Counted from the stretch's first letter, positions 9,041 to 18,640 are shown. The stretch: 64,000 nucleotides of DNA from Gloeomargarita sp. SKYB120 (GCA_025062155.1 JANXAM010000001.1:62001-126000); one strand, 5' to 3'. A program made the numbers and translations. The notes: generated by a model not told the origin, from the sequence alone.

Positions 9041-10256
9041 CGCACCATTGCCGGCATTGTTGGCAAATTTGCGCGTAGCCCTGGAGGTAGATGTGGGGAC
9101 TGAAGTAGGTTTCGACCCAGGCGCGTCCGCGTTGTCCCATGGCCTTGGCCAAGTCAGGATGTTGCAGCAAATCTATCATTTTTTCCGCCAGGGCCTGTTC
9201 ATCGCCAGGGGGGACCAGAAATCCATTCACTCCCTCCTGCACGATATCAGGGATGCCCCCGACCTGGGTGGCAATCACGGCGGTCCCGGTCGCCATCGCC
9301 TCCAGCAGCACCCGTCCCAAGGCCTCCGACAGGGAAGGGAGCACCAGAACCGTACTTTGCGCCATCTCATAGCAGAGCTTTTGCTGGGGCATCTCCGCTA
9401 GAAAGGCAACCTTGTCCTGTAAATGGGACTGCTCCACTTGCTGGCGCAGTGCTCGGGCGTAGGTCGGGTTTTCTGGTCGGCCAATGATTTTCAAGCAACT
9501 CTGGGGAACGCGCTGGACCACCCGCCCAAACGCCGTGATGAGATGATGCACACCCTTACGAGGGATCAAAACACCGGCATAGAGGATAGTCGGTTGTTTT
9601 TCAGGAAGCGCTTGCCCCGCCGCGAGAAAACTCTCCAGGTCGGTCCAGGCAGCAAATTGGACCAGGGGTTGGCCGTGGCTGTAGCGCTGGAGTTGGGCCT
9701 GGGTTGAACTGGAAACGGCGCGCAGGACATCCGCTTGCGCCAGGGTCCAGCGGGCGACCCACCGCATCAGACGCTTGTAAAAACCAGGCCAAACCACGCG
9801 CCGCTGCAGAAATAGATAGGTTTCAAAATCATTGTGACTTTCCACAACCAGGCAGAGGCGATAGCGCCAGCATCTGACTAGGTTTTTGACCCCCACAGCC
9901 GCCAGGGCTTCGTAGGGACTTTGCGCTATGACCACATTGACCCGATACCGCCAAATCAACGCCAACAGAATCAGGGGCGCCAGGGCAAAAAACTCGATGT
10001 AGCGCAAGACAGGTAGGGGCCACTGCGGAAGCAGATAAAAATGGGCTGCTTCCCGAAACATCCGAGGCCGCCCATCCGCGGAAAACCCGATGACATGAAC
10101 AGAACCCAAATTCTTCAGTAAATTGAATTTTTTGCGATGGGTTTCGCTCAAGGGGTAGCTGTAGCGACTCCCCCCCAGAAAGCACAGGCAATCGTGACTC
10201 GATGTCGCCAGGGTCACCGTCTGCCGGTGATAAGCTGAAAAAGTTGCCTTAATCAT
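9021..10256 (-). CDS. Glycosyltransferase family 4 (first of three)
   Basis: The protein is a GT-B glycosyltransferase with TILYAGVLIPRKGVHHLI in the C-terminal nucleotide-sugar domain and SLSEALGRVLLEAMATGTAVIA carrying the E-x7-E motif. Residues around 75-100 are strongly hydrophobic (IEFFALAPLILLALIW), suggesting membrane association. The ATG at 10256 lies only seven bases from the divergent carotenoid oxygenase ATG and has no clear ribosome-binding site. A GTG at 10217 (before TLATSSHDCLCFL) is a plausible alternative start. It heads the three-gene set. Confidence 0.85.
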   Translation of the reverse strand: MIKATFSAYHRQTVTLATSSHDCLCFLGGSRYSYPLSETHRKKFNLLKNLGSVHVIGFSADGRPRMFREAAHFYLLPQWPLPVLRYIEFFALAPLILLALIWRYRVNVVIAQSPYEALAAVGVKNLVRCWRYRLCLVVESHNDFETYLFLQRRVVWPGFYKRLMRWVARWTLAQADVLRAVSSSTQAQLQRYSHGQPLVQFAAWTDLESFLAAGQALPEKQPTILYAGVLIPRKGVHHLITAFGRVVQRVPQSCLKIIGRPENPTYARALRQQVEQSHLQDKVAFLAEMPQQKLCYEMAQSTVLVLPSLSEALGRVLLEAMATGTAVIATQVGGIPDIVQEGVNGFLVPPGDEQALAEKMIDLLQHPDLAKAMGQRGRAWVETYFSPHIYLQGYAQICQQCRQWCDASPGV

Positions 10257-10263
10257 ACACCAG

Positions 10264-11679
10264 ATGGCGACCGCACCTTCTTATCCCTGGCAGGCAGGCA
10301 TTCTGACGCCAGCGGTGGAATTTGGCCCCGAACCTTTGACCGTTTTGGAAGGGCGAGTACCGCTGGAACTACGGGGAACGTTTTACCGCAACGGGCCAGG
10401 CCGATTGACGCGCGGGAACCAGCGGGTGGGTCACTGGTTTGACGGGGATGGGGCCATCCTAGCGGTGCATTTTGCCAACGGAACGGCGACAGGCTTGCTG
10501 CGTTATGTGCAGACAGCGGGTTACCAGGCGGAGGAGCGCGCAGGGCGCTATTTGCTGGCCAATTACGGGATGACCGCGCCGGGGTCTCTGTGGGACCGCC
10601 TGTTTGGCAAGAATGTGAAAAATTGCGCCAACACTTCTGTTTTGCCCTTGCCGGACCGGCTGCTGGCTCTGTGGGAAGGGGGACCACCCCATCAACTCGA
10701 CCGGCAATCGCTGCAGACTTTAGGCTTGGATTTGCTGGGCAGCCTGACGCCCACATCGCCCTACTCGGCGCATCCCAAGCGGGACCCGACCAGCGGCGAG
10801 ATTTACAATTTCGGGGTGAGTCTCGGGTGGCACGCCACGTTGCACCTGTACCGCAGCGACCGCTACGGGCGGATTCAAAAGCGAGCGCAAGTGCCCCTAG
10901 AAGGCTTTCCCTTGATTCATGATTTTGCGCTGGCTGGGCCTTATCTGGTCTTTTTTATCCCGCCGGTGCGCCTCAATTTGACGCCCTTAATCCTGAACCA
11001 AAAAAGCTACAGCGAAGCGCTGGAATGGCAACCGCATCTCGGCACGCAAATTCTCATTATTGACCGGGAAAATTTCCAGGTGGTGACGCGCGCCCAAGCG
11101 CCCCCCTGGTTTCAGTGGCACTTGGCAAATGGTTGCGTCGTCGATGAACGTTGGGTGCGGGTGCAATTGGTGCGCTACGCAGACTTTGCCACGAATGAAT
11201 ACCTGCGGGAATTGACTACGGGCCATCCGGTGACCCCAGCGCCCAGTCATCTCTGGGAAATGGAACTGGCATTGCCCACAGGACGACTGGAGCGAGCAAC
11301 GCCCTTGACGGACCAAAACTGTGAATTTCCAGTGGTGGCGGAGGCGGTAGTAGGCCAGCCCTGGCGCTATACGTATTGCTCGATGAAACGTCCAGGAGCT
11401 GACGTGGTGACAGAAATTGACAGCGTTATCGGGTGCTATGACCAGCACACCCAGACGTGGCAGCAATTCGACTGCGGAGTTGGCTATTACTGCATGGAAC
11501 CGGTGCATGCTTCTACGGAAGCCGGCGATTACTTGCTCAGCTTGATTTTTAACAGCAATAACCAGCAAAGTGAGTTGTGGATTTTTCCAGCTCTGTCCTT
11601 GACCAACGGCCCCTGTTGTCGCTTGCAGTTGCCCTACATTGTCCCATTTGGATTTCACGGCAAATGGGCCAAGGGCTGA
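10264..11679 (+). CDS. Carotenoid oxygenase (apocarotenoid-cleaving dioxygenase family)
   Basis: This 471-residue protein is of the RPE65/carotenoid cleavage oxygenase family, iron enzymes that split double bonds of carotenoids or apocarotenoids. The four iron-ligand histidines are visible at H170 (YSAHPKRD), H219 (LIHDFAL), H286 (FQWHLANG) and H465 (GFHGKW), each in the expected blade. The N-terminal LRGTFYRNGPGRL and HWFDGDGAI motifs are also typical. Length is close to the Synechocystis apocarotenoid oxygenase. The substrate, probably an apocarotenal, is inferred from the family. No ribosome-binding site is obvious upstream of the ATG. Confidence 0.92.
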   Translation: MATAPSYPWQAGILTPAVEFGPEPLTVLEGRVPLELRGTFYRNGPGRLTRGNQRVGHWFDGDGAILAVHFANGTATGLLRYVQTAGYQAEERAGRYLLANYGMTAPGSLWDRLFGKNVKNCANTSVLPLPDRLLALWEGGPPHQLDRQSLQTLGLDLLGSLTPTSPYSAHPKRDPTSGEIYNFGVSLGWHATLHLYRSDRYGRIQKRAQVPLEGFPLIHDFALAGPYLVFFIPPVRLNLTPLILNQKSYSEALEWQPHLGTQILIIDRENFQVVTRAQAPPWFQWHLANGCVVDERWVRVQLVRYADFATNEYLRELTTGHPVTPAPSHLWEMELALPTGRLERATPLTDQNCEFPVVAEAVVGQPWRYTYCSMKRPGADVVTEIDSVIGCYDQHTQTWQQFDCGVGYYCMEPVHASTEAGDYLLSLIFNSNNQQSELWIFPALSLTNGPCCRLQLPYIVPFGFHGKWAKG

Positions 11680-11713
11680 TCTACAATAGCCACCTGGCGG
11701 CTTTACTGGGGCC

Positions 11714-12907
11714 ATGAAGACGGATGGGCTGCTGACAGCGCGCGGCTGGAATAATTGGCTACTCAAGCAAGCCTATCGCACCTTGGAACGAGCCTACCGG
11801 GCGGCGCAACGCATCAAAACCTTGGAGGAACGTTATGGACGCGCCCTAACGCCGGCGGCGTCGTCGGACCCAGCGGAGTCCCGCTATCTACAGGGGGTCC
11901 TGGACCGGCAATTGCTCACGATCCGGTTCAATTTGGCCCAGTTCCAAGTCTTTAACTTTCTGGTGAACCATGATGACTTGCCGTTGGAGGTCGAGCAGGG
12001 ATTTCTCCTAAAACTCAACTTCATCGAACGCACCGTGGCCCCCTATCGCCAACGGTCCTCTGCACCGGCGGCAAAGGCCTCGGCTGCCCAGGAGGAATCG
12101 CCGCTGCATCGTCGGGTGAAAAAGGAGAGTGGTTCGTTTTTGACAACCCTGCAGGAATTCACCCAAGAACTGCAACCGGGCTATGAAAAACAGGTCGTGG
12201 AGGAAATCCGCGCGTTTCGGCGGCAGGGGCAAATGGCTATCCGGTTCCTGTGCCTGTTGTTGCTCTTACCGCTATTTACCCAGATCCTCACAAAAAATTT
12301 GATTTACGCGCCGCTGTTGGACCACTTCATTACGGTGCATCCGACGAGTGTCCGGCCCTTTTTCCGAGAAGAAATTCGCCAGGAAACGGTGGAAGAATTC
12401 GTCCGCTACAAGGAGATGATGGAGTTTACCCACTTGCTGGGGTTGAATCCCGATTTTTCGACGCGCCGGGAGGAAGCGCTCCAGGAAAAGGCGCTGGAAA
12501 TTTTTCGCAAAAATGCCTACCGGGCGGTGGATGGGCTGGCCAATTTGCTGGCGGATTTGAGTGCGATCGCCGTTTTTCTGGTGGTGGCGCGACTTGGGCG
12601 GGAGCAGTTTCCGGTGCTGTGGGGGTTTATGGACCGCTTTTTCCGCAATCTGAATGACCCGACCAAGGTGTTTATTTTTATCCTGGTGACGGACCTGTTT
12701 GTGGGGTTCCACTCGGTGGAGGGATGGGAGGTCTTGCTGGAAACGGTATCCGAGCACTTTGGCTTGACGCCCAATCGCCGATTTATCTACGCCTTTATTG
12801 CCACGGTGCCGGTGGTGCTCGATGCGATGATCAAGTTCTGGATTTTCAACTACCTGAACCGGTCGTCGCCGTCGGCAGTGGCGGTGTTGGAGAAGATGAA
12901 CCAGTGA
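11714..12907 (+). CDS. pcxA: Proton extrusion protein PcxA (CemA family)
   Basis: PcxA is an inner-membrane protein needed for light-induced proton extrusion in Synechocystis and is related to chloroplast CemA. The 397-residue protein has a soluble N-terminal half that begins with a helix-rich stretch, then four hydrophobic segments at about 176-194, 278-295, 317-335 and 355-375. The HSVEGWEVLLE sequence after the third segment is a CemA signature. It overlaps the next gene by a GTGA junction, so the two are coupled. Confidence 0.92.
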   Translation: MKTDGLLTARGWNNWLLKQAYRTLERAYRAAQRIKTLEERYGRALTPAASSDPAESRYLQGVLDRQLLTIRFNLAQFQVFNFLVNHDDLPLEVEQGFLLKLNFIERTVAPYRQRSSAPAAKASAAQEESPLHRRVKKESGSFLTTLQEFTQELQPGYEKQVVEEIRAFRRQGQMAIRFLCLLLLLPLFTQILTKNLIYAPLLDHFITVHPTSVRPFFREEIRQETVEEFVRYKEMMEFTHLLGLNPDFSTRREEALQEKALEIFRKNAYRAVDGLANLLADLSAIAVFLVVARLGREQFPVLWGFMDRFFRNLNDPTKVFIFILVTDLFVGFHSVEGWEVLLETVSEHFGLTPNRRFIYAFIATVPVVLDAMIKFWIFNYLNRSSPSAVAVLEKMNQ

Positions 12908-13593
12908 GCCTTCCCTCGACGTTTACCAGGGTGGAGTTACTGGTCAAAGAAATTGATGTCTATTGGGTGGATACAGGGGATTGGCCGACGGAACGGATAG
13001 AAGCATTGATGGGCATCCTTCCGCCGGCAGACCGAGCAGAAATGGCGGGATTGACCTGTGCCAGAAAACGCCACTACTTCTGTCTTAGTCGCGGATTGCT
13101 CCGGATTTTGTTGGGAAGTTATTTGGGGGTTGCTCCCGCCAATCTCGGTTTCGAGCGGAATCGCTGGGGGAAGTTACAGTTACCTGGGCGGTCTTTCCAT
13201 TTCAATCTGAGTCACAGCGGGACGCGCATCGTGTTTGCTCTCAGCCGGCTATATACGGTGGGGGTGGATGTCGAGCAGATCCGTCCATTGCGCTGCTTAG
13301 ACCGGTTGGTGCAACGCTACTGCACACTTGCGGAACGAAGGATGTGGCAGAGGTTATCCGCCGACGCCCAGGTGCGCTTTTTCCTGCAACGGTGGGTCGC
13401 CAAGGAGGCCTATGCCAAGGCCTGGGGCACAGGTCTTGCCGGACTCCTGCGCTCGTTTCGCGACTTGGACACCACCGCCGGTGATCGCCTGGGCCTGCCA
13501 GGGGGCTGGTGGACCCAATGGCAACCGCTGGAGTTGGGAGACCCCTACGTTGGCGCGCTCTGCTGGGGCCTTACTCCGGGCGCAAGCGCATGA
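12904..13593 (+). CDS. 4'-phosphopantetheinyl transferase (Sfp/HetI type)
   Basis: Enzymes of this family transfer phosphopantetheine from CoA to a serine of carrier proteins. The magnesium and CoA motifs are clear: FNLSHSG, GVDVEQIRP and WVAKEAYAKAWGTGL. The start is taken as GTG at 12904-12906, overlapping the TGA of pcxA, giving 229 residues; a second GTG at 12931 is also possible. Cyanobacteria usually have one such broad-specificity enzyme serving fatty acid synthesis and any secondary metabolism. Its 3' end runs 23 bases into the convergent accB. Confidence 0.88.
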   Translation: MSLPSTFTRVELLVKEIDVYWVDTGDWPTERIEALMGILPPADRAEMAGLTCARKRHYFCLSRGLLRILLGSYLGVAPANLGFERNRWGKLQLPGRSFHFNLSHSGTRIVFALSRLYTVGVDVEQIRPLRCLDRLVQRYCTLAERRMWQRLSADAQVRFFLQRWVAKEAYAKAWGTGLAGLLRSFRDLDTTAGDRLGLPGGWWTQWQPLELGDPYVGALCWGLTPGASA

Positions 13594-14020
13594 GCACTTG
13601 CCCAAACTCAACAGGTTGACCGTTTTCCACTAGGATTTCCAGCACTTCCCCGTTGACTGGTGCCTCCACTTCGTTCATGGTCTTCATGGCCTCGATGATC
13701 CCTAGGGTTTGTCCAGCGCGGATGCGGTCGCCCACCCGCACAAAGGGGGCTTCTCCTGGCGCCGGCGCAGCGTAGAACGTCCCCACCATCATCGAGGTCA
13801 CGTCGAACAACCCCTTTTTCGTGTCCTTGGGTTCAGCGGCGGGTTTTTCGACTAGGGGAAGTGACGGCGCTGGCGCCACACCAGTAGAAGGCAGCCCCCC
13901 TTGGCCCTGCTCAATCGTCAATTCAAACCCGTTGCTTTTGAGACTGAAGGTGGTGATGTTGGTCTGGTGCAGGGTCAACAGCAATTCCTGGAGTTGCTGG
14001 AAGGTCAATTCCACAGTCAC
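13571..14020 (-). CDS. accB: Biotin carboxyl carrier protein of acetyl-CoA carboxylase
   Basis: AccB carries the biotin that shuttles carboxyl groups in the first step of fatty acid synthesis. The biotinyl lysine is K113 in EAMKTMNE (AMKTMN rather than AMKLMN), within a typical C-terminal biotinyl domain. The N-terminal 35 residues form the conserved helix-strand element, followed by a Pro/Ala linker. The start is GTG, overlapping the efp TGA. The efp-accB pairing is common in cyanobacteria. Confidence 0.95.
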   Translation of the reverse strand: MTVELTFQQLQELLLTLHQTNITTFSLKSNGFELTIEQGQGGLPSTGVAPAPSLPLVEKPAAEPKDTKKGLFDVTSMMVGTFYAAPAPGEAPFVRVGDRIRAGQTLGIIEAMKTMNEVEAPVNGEVLEILVENGQPVEFGQVLMRLRPE

Positions 14021-14574
14021 TCCCGTCCCAAGTAGGTGTCAGTGCGGGTGTCCACCCGAATGCGGTCACCCACGTTGATAAATAGGGGTACCTGGATTTG
14101 GGCACCTGTCTCGAGGGTAGCCGGTTTGGTGCCGCCTGTGGCCGTATCCCCCCGCACGCCAGGGTCCGTCTCCACCACCGTCAACACCACCGTATTAGGC
14201 AATTCAATTTCCAGAACCTGGTCCTTCCAGGTGACGACTGTCACCTCCATGTCCTCTTTGAGGTATTTGACCCGGTCGCCCAATTCCTGCGGGGAACAGC
14301 GGCGCTCCTCATAGGTCTCCATGTCCATGAAAATGTACTGGTCCCCATCGCGATAGGTATGTTGCATGGTGCGTTTTTCCAAGATCGCTTGGGGCACCAT
14401 TTCCCCGGCCCGAAAGGTGCGCTCTAACACCTTGCCGGTTTGCACGTTTTTCAGGGTGGTGCGCACAAAGGCGGAACCTTTCCCGGGCTTGACGTGCAAA
14501 AACTCCACAACCCGCCACACGGAACCGTCCAGCTCAATTGTGACACCGGGTCGAAAATCGTTGCTGGAAATCAT
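14017..14574 (-). CDS. efp: Elongation factor P
   Basis: EF-P relieves ribosome stalling at proline runs. All three OB/KOW domains are present in 185 residues. The exposed loop that reaches the peptidyl-transferase centre reads KPGKGSAF, with K32 at the position modified in other bacteria. The modification enzymes are not nearby. The gene overlaps accB by a GTGA junction. Confidence 0.97.
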   Translation of the reverse strand: MISSNDFRPGVTIELDGSVWRVVEFLHVKPGKGSAFVRTTLKNVQTGKVLERTFRAGEMVPQAILEKRTMQHTYRDGDQYIFMDMETYEERRCSPQELGDRVKYLKEDMEVTVVTWKDQVLEIELPNTVVLTVVETDPGVRGDTATGGTKPATLETGAQIQVPLFINVGDRIRVDTRTDTYLGRE

Positions 14575-14681
14575 AGCGCCTATTTCGGGGTAACGGGTTT
14601 TATTGTACCCTTAGGCGACCCTCTCACCGATACACCCCCCAGACGCGGTATGATTGTTACAAATCGTAACAAATAGGGGAA

Positions 14682-16553
14682 ATGGGGATGGAGATGGCCT
14701 TGTTGCCAGGAACGGCGGCGGAACGCTATGACCCTCAACGGATTGCCCAGGTGTACGACGCCCAGCGGTGGCGGGTCTGGCGGCGGGCGCTGGCGATTGT
14801 CGTCCCATTGCTAGGGTTTGCCCTGCGACTGGCGTGGGACTGGCTGACGGGACAATCCAAGGCCAAGGAGGCGCAGCGGGCGCAGCAGTTTCGCGAGCTG
14901 TTGACAGACCTGGGGCCAGCGGCCATCAAGATTGGGCAAGCCCTGTCCACTCGTCCCGACCTGGTGCCGCCGGTGTATCTGGAGGAACTGACCCTGCTGC
15001 AGGACCAGTTGCCCCCCTTCCCCAACGAGGTGGCCTACCACTTCATCGAACAGGAGCTGGGGCAAAAGCCGGAGATGCTGTTTGCGGAACTATCGCCCCA
15101 ACCGGTGGCGGCGGCGTCCTTGGGCCAGGTTTATAAAGGTCGGTTGCCCAGCGGCGAGTGGGTGGCGGTCAAGGTCCAGCGCCCCGGCCTGGTGGAACAA
15201 ATCAGTCTGGACATTTACATCCTGCGCCATCTCCTGGCCTGGGTGAAAAAGCGGGTGAAACGGATTCGCAGTGACTTAGTGGCGATCCTGGACGAGTTTG
15301 CCACCCGCCTGTACGAGGAAATGGACTATACCCAAGAGGGACTGAATGCGGAAACATTCGCCCGCCTGTACGGCCATCTTCCCGATATTTATGTGCCGAA
15401 AATCTACTGGCATTTGACGCGGCGGCGGGTGTTGACGATGGAGTGGATTGACGGCATCAAGCTCACGGATGTTGAACAGATGCGGGCTGCCGGTCTGGAT
15501 ACCAAAAAGATGGTGGCGATTGGGGTGCAATGCTCCCTGCGGCAACTGTTGGAGCATGGCTTTTTCCACGCCGACCCCCACCCGGGCAATCTCTTGGCGA
15601 CACGGGACGGGAAACTGGCCTATTTGGATTTCGGCATGATGAGCTATGTGAGTCCCCAGCAGCGCTATGGGTTGATCACCGCCATCGTCCACATGGTCAA
15701 CCGGGATTACGAAGCCCTGGCGATGGATTACGTGCATCTGGGGTTTTTGTCGCCGGAGATTGACCTGACGCCTATCAAACCCGCCATTACCCAAGCCTTC
15801 ACCGACATCCTGGGGCCGGCGGGGGCGCTGGGGGCCAGCGTTTCCCAGCTCAATATCAAGAGCATCACCGACCGCCTGTCGCAGCTCATGTACGAGTATC
15901 CGTTCCAGGTGCCGGCTTACTACGCCCTGATCATCCGGTCGCTGGTGACGCTGGAGGGGATTGCCATCACCATTGACCCGCAATTCAAGGTCTTGAGCGT
16001 GGCCTATCCCTACGTGGCCAAGCGGTTGCTCACAGACCCCGCTCCCGAACTGCGCCAATCCCTGCGGGATTTGTTATTCAAAGACGGCACCTTCCGCTGG
16101 AATCGCCTGGAAAACCTGCTCCGCAACGCGGCCAACAGCGACGATTTCGACCTGGAAAAGGTGCTGATGCAAGTGGGGGATTTCCTGTGGTCCGAGCGAG
16201 GGCGTTTCATTCGGGAGAAGTTGGCGGAGGAACTGGCGGTGGGACTCGACCAATGGGGGCAACAGCTCTGGCGACAACTGCTCCCCAACAGTCAGCCGCT
16301 GACCTTGCCAGCGAGTAGTCCAACGCCCTCCACCTGGGACCACCTGCGCTCCCTATGGCAAATCCTGCAAGACGCCCCTGGATTTGAACTCCGGCGCGTG
16401 TTACCCTTGGTCTCCCGGTTGGTGCTCCGCCCGGAGACGAGCCAGTTCGCCCAGCACGTGGCGCGGCGGGTCGGGGAGCGGTTCCTGAGTCGCTGGCTGC
16501 GGCAATGGGCGCTCAACGGCAGTCGGGCGGCGTTGGCCCTGGCTCCCCGCTAA
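14682..16553 (+). CDS. ABC1/UbiB-family atypical protein kinase-like protein
   Basis: The 623-residue protein has the UbiB/ADCK/ABC1K fold. The family KxGQ motif is AAIKIGQALSTRPDLVP, the ATP lysine is in VAVKVQRPG, the catalytic loop is HADPHPGNL and the metal site is YLDFGMMS. A hydrophobic helix at about 36-55 should tether it to a membrane. Relatives support quinone and prenyl-lipid metabolism as ATPases or kinases; in cyanobacteria and plastids they influence plastoquinone and tocopherol. The substrate is unknown. Its last 153 bases overlap, on the opposite strand, the 3' end of the ATP-synthase-I-like gene. Confidence 0.9.
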   Translation: MGMEMALLPGTAAERYDPQRIAQVYDAQRWRVWRRALAIVVPLLGFALRLAWDWLTGQSKAKEAQRAQQFRELLTDLGPAAIKIGQALSTRPDLVPPVYLEELTLLQDQLPPFPNEVAYHFIEQELGQKPEMLFAELSPQPVAAASLGQVYKGRLPSGEWVAVKVQRPGLVEQISLDIYILRHLLAWVKKRVKRIRSDLVAILDEFATRLYEEMDYTQEGLNAETFARLYGHLPDIYVPKIYWHLTRRRVLTMEWIDGIKLTDVEQMRAAGLDTKKMVAIGVQCSLRQLLEHGFFHADPHPGNLLATRDGKLAYLDFGMMSYVSPQQRYGLITAIVHMVNRDYEALAMDYVHLGFLSPEIDLTPIKPAITQAFTDILGPAGALGASVSQLNIKSITDRLSQLMYEYPFQVPAYYALIIRSLVTLEGIAITIDPQFKVLSVAYPYVAKRLLTDPAPELRQSLRDLLFKDGTFRWNRLENLLRNAANSDDFDLEKVLMQVGDFLWSERGRFIREKLAEELAVGLDQWGQQLWRQLLPNSQPLTLPASSPTPSTWDHLRSLWQILQDAPGFELRRVLPLVSRLVLRPETSQFAQHVARRVGERFLSRWLRQWALNGSRAALALAPR

Positions 16554-16895
16554 CACCGTTTGCACCGTATAAAGCAACACCGCTAGTTTGTAGGTCAAGA
16601 ACCCCAAGATGGCCGGTAGGAGTTGCAAGCGTGGCCAGCGCACCACCAGGATAAACAAGCCCACCACCAGCAACAGGCGCGGCGAGGGTAAAGGCGAAAA
16701 ACGGGTTTGGGTAGTGCCCAACTGGGCAACGCTGCGGGCCAGCAAGCGCAGGTACACCATTCCCACCATGGCCCCCAGCAGGTAACTCGCCGCCACCTCC
16801 AGGCCATAGACCCACCAGCAGAGAACAAAGGCGCTCCCGGCTAGCAGGAGAGTTGTCTGGAGCAACCAACGCTTGAGCTGCTCGTAGTCAGACAT
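16401..16895 (-). CDS. ATP synthase subunit I-like protein
   Basis: The first 115 residues have four hydrophobic segments and the pattern YLLGAMVGMVYLRLLARSV, which resembles cyanobacterial Atp1/AtpI, an assembly helper for the c-ring of F-type ATP synthase. The family motif rather than an exact match drives the call. No other atp gene is present, so it is outside the atp operon or is a paralogue. The C-terminal 50 residues are Pro/Arg-rich and lie antisense to the UbiB-like gene. It overlaps the upstream antiporter gene by eight bases. Confidence 0.7.
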   Translation of the reverse strand: MSDYEQLKRWLLQTTLLLAGSAFVLCWWVYGLEVAASYLLGAMVGMVYLRLLARSVAQLGTTQTRFSPLPSPRLLLVVGLFILVVRWPRLQLLPAILGFLTYKLAVLLYTVQTVLAGSQGQRRPTAVERPLPQPATQEPLPDPPRHVLGELARLRAEHQPGDQG

Positions 16896-18234
16896 GGGGT
16901 TCGGGGGTGGGTACGGGCGTCGCCGGTTGCTGGGGGAACACCAGACGCAACAGCGGTGGCGCTAGAAACGTCGTCAGGATTACCATCACGACAATCCCGG
17001 CATCGAGGGCGTCGCTCAAGACCCCGCTACTGGCGCCTGCGGCGGCAAACACCAGTCCCACCTCCCCGCGCGGAATCATGCCGACGCCGACCGCGAGACG
17101 GTTCAGTTTGGTCTTGCCCCAACCCGCGCCAATGCCGCTGGCCACCTTCCCGAGAATCGCAACCGTTACCAGAAACGCCGCCAGGACTAGACCCTCGCGG
17201 TTGGCGGGAATCGCCGGATTAAACACGCTGAAATCCGTCCGCGCCCCTACGCACACAAAAAACAAGGGCACAAAAAAGTCCGCCAGGGGCATTACTTGTT
17301 CCTCGATGTCCCGTTGCCGCTCCGTTTCCGAAAGGATGAGCCCCGCCGTGAACGACCCCAGAATTGCCTCCAACTGGATCGCCGCGCCGATGACCGCCAG
17401 CACCAGCATCAGCACTAGGGACATCACCAGCAGGCTTCCCCGCGTTTTCATGTTATTAACCAGCCCGATGAATAGGGGACTCAGCCAGCGGCCCAGCAGC
17501 ACCGAACCGACAAGAAACACCGCCGCCCCGACAATCAGATAGACGACCCTACCTACTTCCACTTCGCCGTTTTTCGCCAGGCTAGCTACCACCGCCAGGA
17601 TGATGATTCCCAGCACGTCATCCAACACCGCCGCGCCCAAGATCACCTGACCTTCTGGGGAACTCAGTTGTTGTAACTCCGCCAGCACCTTTGCCGTAAT
17701 CCCGATACTAGTTGCCGTCAAAGCCGCCCCAGCAAAGATGGCGGGAATCGTCGGCACATGAAACAGCGTGATCAAGCCCACCGTCCCTGCCACAAACGGC
17801 ACAGTCACGCCAACGACTGCCACCAGCGTCGCTTGGATCCCGACCCGCAACAGCTCCTGGAGGTTCGATTCCAGGCCGATTTCAAACAGGAGAATAATCA
17901 CGCCCAACTCCGACAGCAGGGTAACGACTTCCCCTTGGGCGGCAAAGGTGGCCTCCTGCACCTCCGGCGACAGGTCCAGCAGCGACTGCACGCCCTGCAT
18001 CAGCAAGGAATCCTGAGCCATGAGACCGTGTTCGGGAAACACCACGAGGTGCAGTACCGAAATGCCAACCACAGCGCCTGCAAGCAATTCCCCCAGCACC
18101 GGCGGCAGGTCAAAGCGCGCGCAGATTTCTCCTCCCAGCCGTCCGGCCAAGTAAATCACCATCAGGCTGAGCAGCACCATCAGCAAAACTCCTGTAGGGT
18201 CGGCAGACACCGCTGCAGTGGCAAGCATTGGCAT
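16888..18234 (-). CDS. CPA2-family cation/proton antiporter
   Basis: This 448-residue protein has about 12 hydrophobic segments and the CPA2 (Kef/NapA-like) pattern: GRLGGEICARFDLPPVLGELLAG near the N terminus, and TATSIGITAKVL and LDDVLGIIIL in the core, where the Asp pair of LDD is the likely ion site. It lacks the RCK/TrkA domains of KefB/C. The Synechocystis Na+/H+ antiporter NhaS3, an essential thylakoid protein, belongs to this type, so the gene may be nhaS3, but I cannot prove it. It is coupled to the ATP-synthase-I-like gene. Confidence 0.85.
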   Translation of the reverse strand: MPMLATAAVSADPTGVLLMVLLSLMVIYLAGRLGGEICARFDLPPVLGELLAGAVVGISVLHLVVFPEHGLMAQDSLLMQGVQSLLDLSPEVQEATFAAQGEVVTLLSELGVIILLFEIGLESNLQELLRVGIQATLVAVVGVTVPFVAGTVGLITLFHVPTIPAIFAGAALTATSIGITAKVLAELQQLSSPEGQVILGAAVLDDVLGIIILAVVASLAKNGEVEVGRVVYLIVGAAVFLVGSVLLGRWLSPLFIGLVNNMKTRGSLLVMSLVLMLVLAVIGAAIQLEAILGSFTAGLILSETERQRDIEEQVMPLADFFVPLFFVCVGARTDFSVFNPAIPANREGLVLAAFLVTVAILGKVASGIGAGWGKTKLNRLAVGVGMIPRGEVGLVFAAAGASSGVLSDALDAGIVVMVILTTFLAPPLLRLVFPQQPATPVPTPEPHV

Positions 18235-18359
18235 GAACGCACCGGGAATACATTACTGGGTGAGAGTTTAACCTATTGGCCCAAGGAAGTACTAGATCAA
18301 TCGCTTACAATTACTGGCCGGCTCGGAAACCCTGTCATGTCTGCTCAGTTGTATCGAAT

Positions 18360-18581
18360 CTATCGCCATAGCCGCACGACGACGTTGAGCAGAACGGTTA
18401 ACACCAGGCTGAGTAAGAGCATCGTTCCCAGCGGTGCAATGAATGTGAAATTACCGTTGTTAATCACAATATCGCCCGGCAGGCGTCCAAACCAGGGAAA
18501 TCGAGCGCTAAAAGCCAGCATAAAACCTATCAAAAAGAGCACCGCGCCTGTTATCATCAAGAGTTTGCCAATTTCAGTCAT
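18360..18581 (-). CDS. DUF2905-type small membrane protein
   Basis: A 73-residue protein (from MTEIGKLLM) with two hydrophobic helices and, between them, the hallmark FPWFGRLPGDIVINNGNFTF of DUF2905 proteins. Family members are widespread and of unknown function. I prefer the ATG at 18581 to the one four codons upstream because the family normally starts there. It is a single gene between the antiporter and the divergent histidine phosphatase. Confidence 0.88.
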   Translation of the reverse strand: MTEIGKLLMITGAVLFLIGFMLAFSARFPWFGRLPGDIVINNGNFTFIAPLGTMLLLSLVLTVLLNVVVRLWR

Positions 18582-18640
18582 GGAACGACCCACCCATCCC
18601 TGCTATTCCTAGTGTAGAAACATGTTAGGATTTGGCGCGG

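Noticed and set aside
10987-11766. 259-codon minus-strand open frame inside the carotenoid oxygenase gene
   Set aside because: It covers the iron-ligand motifs of the real gene in antisense and has no family pattern.
15276-16058. 260-codon minus-strand open frame inside the UbiB-like gene
   Set aside because: Fully antisense to a clear kinase-like gene, His/Gln-rich shadow composition, no recognisable motif.
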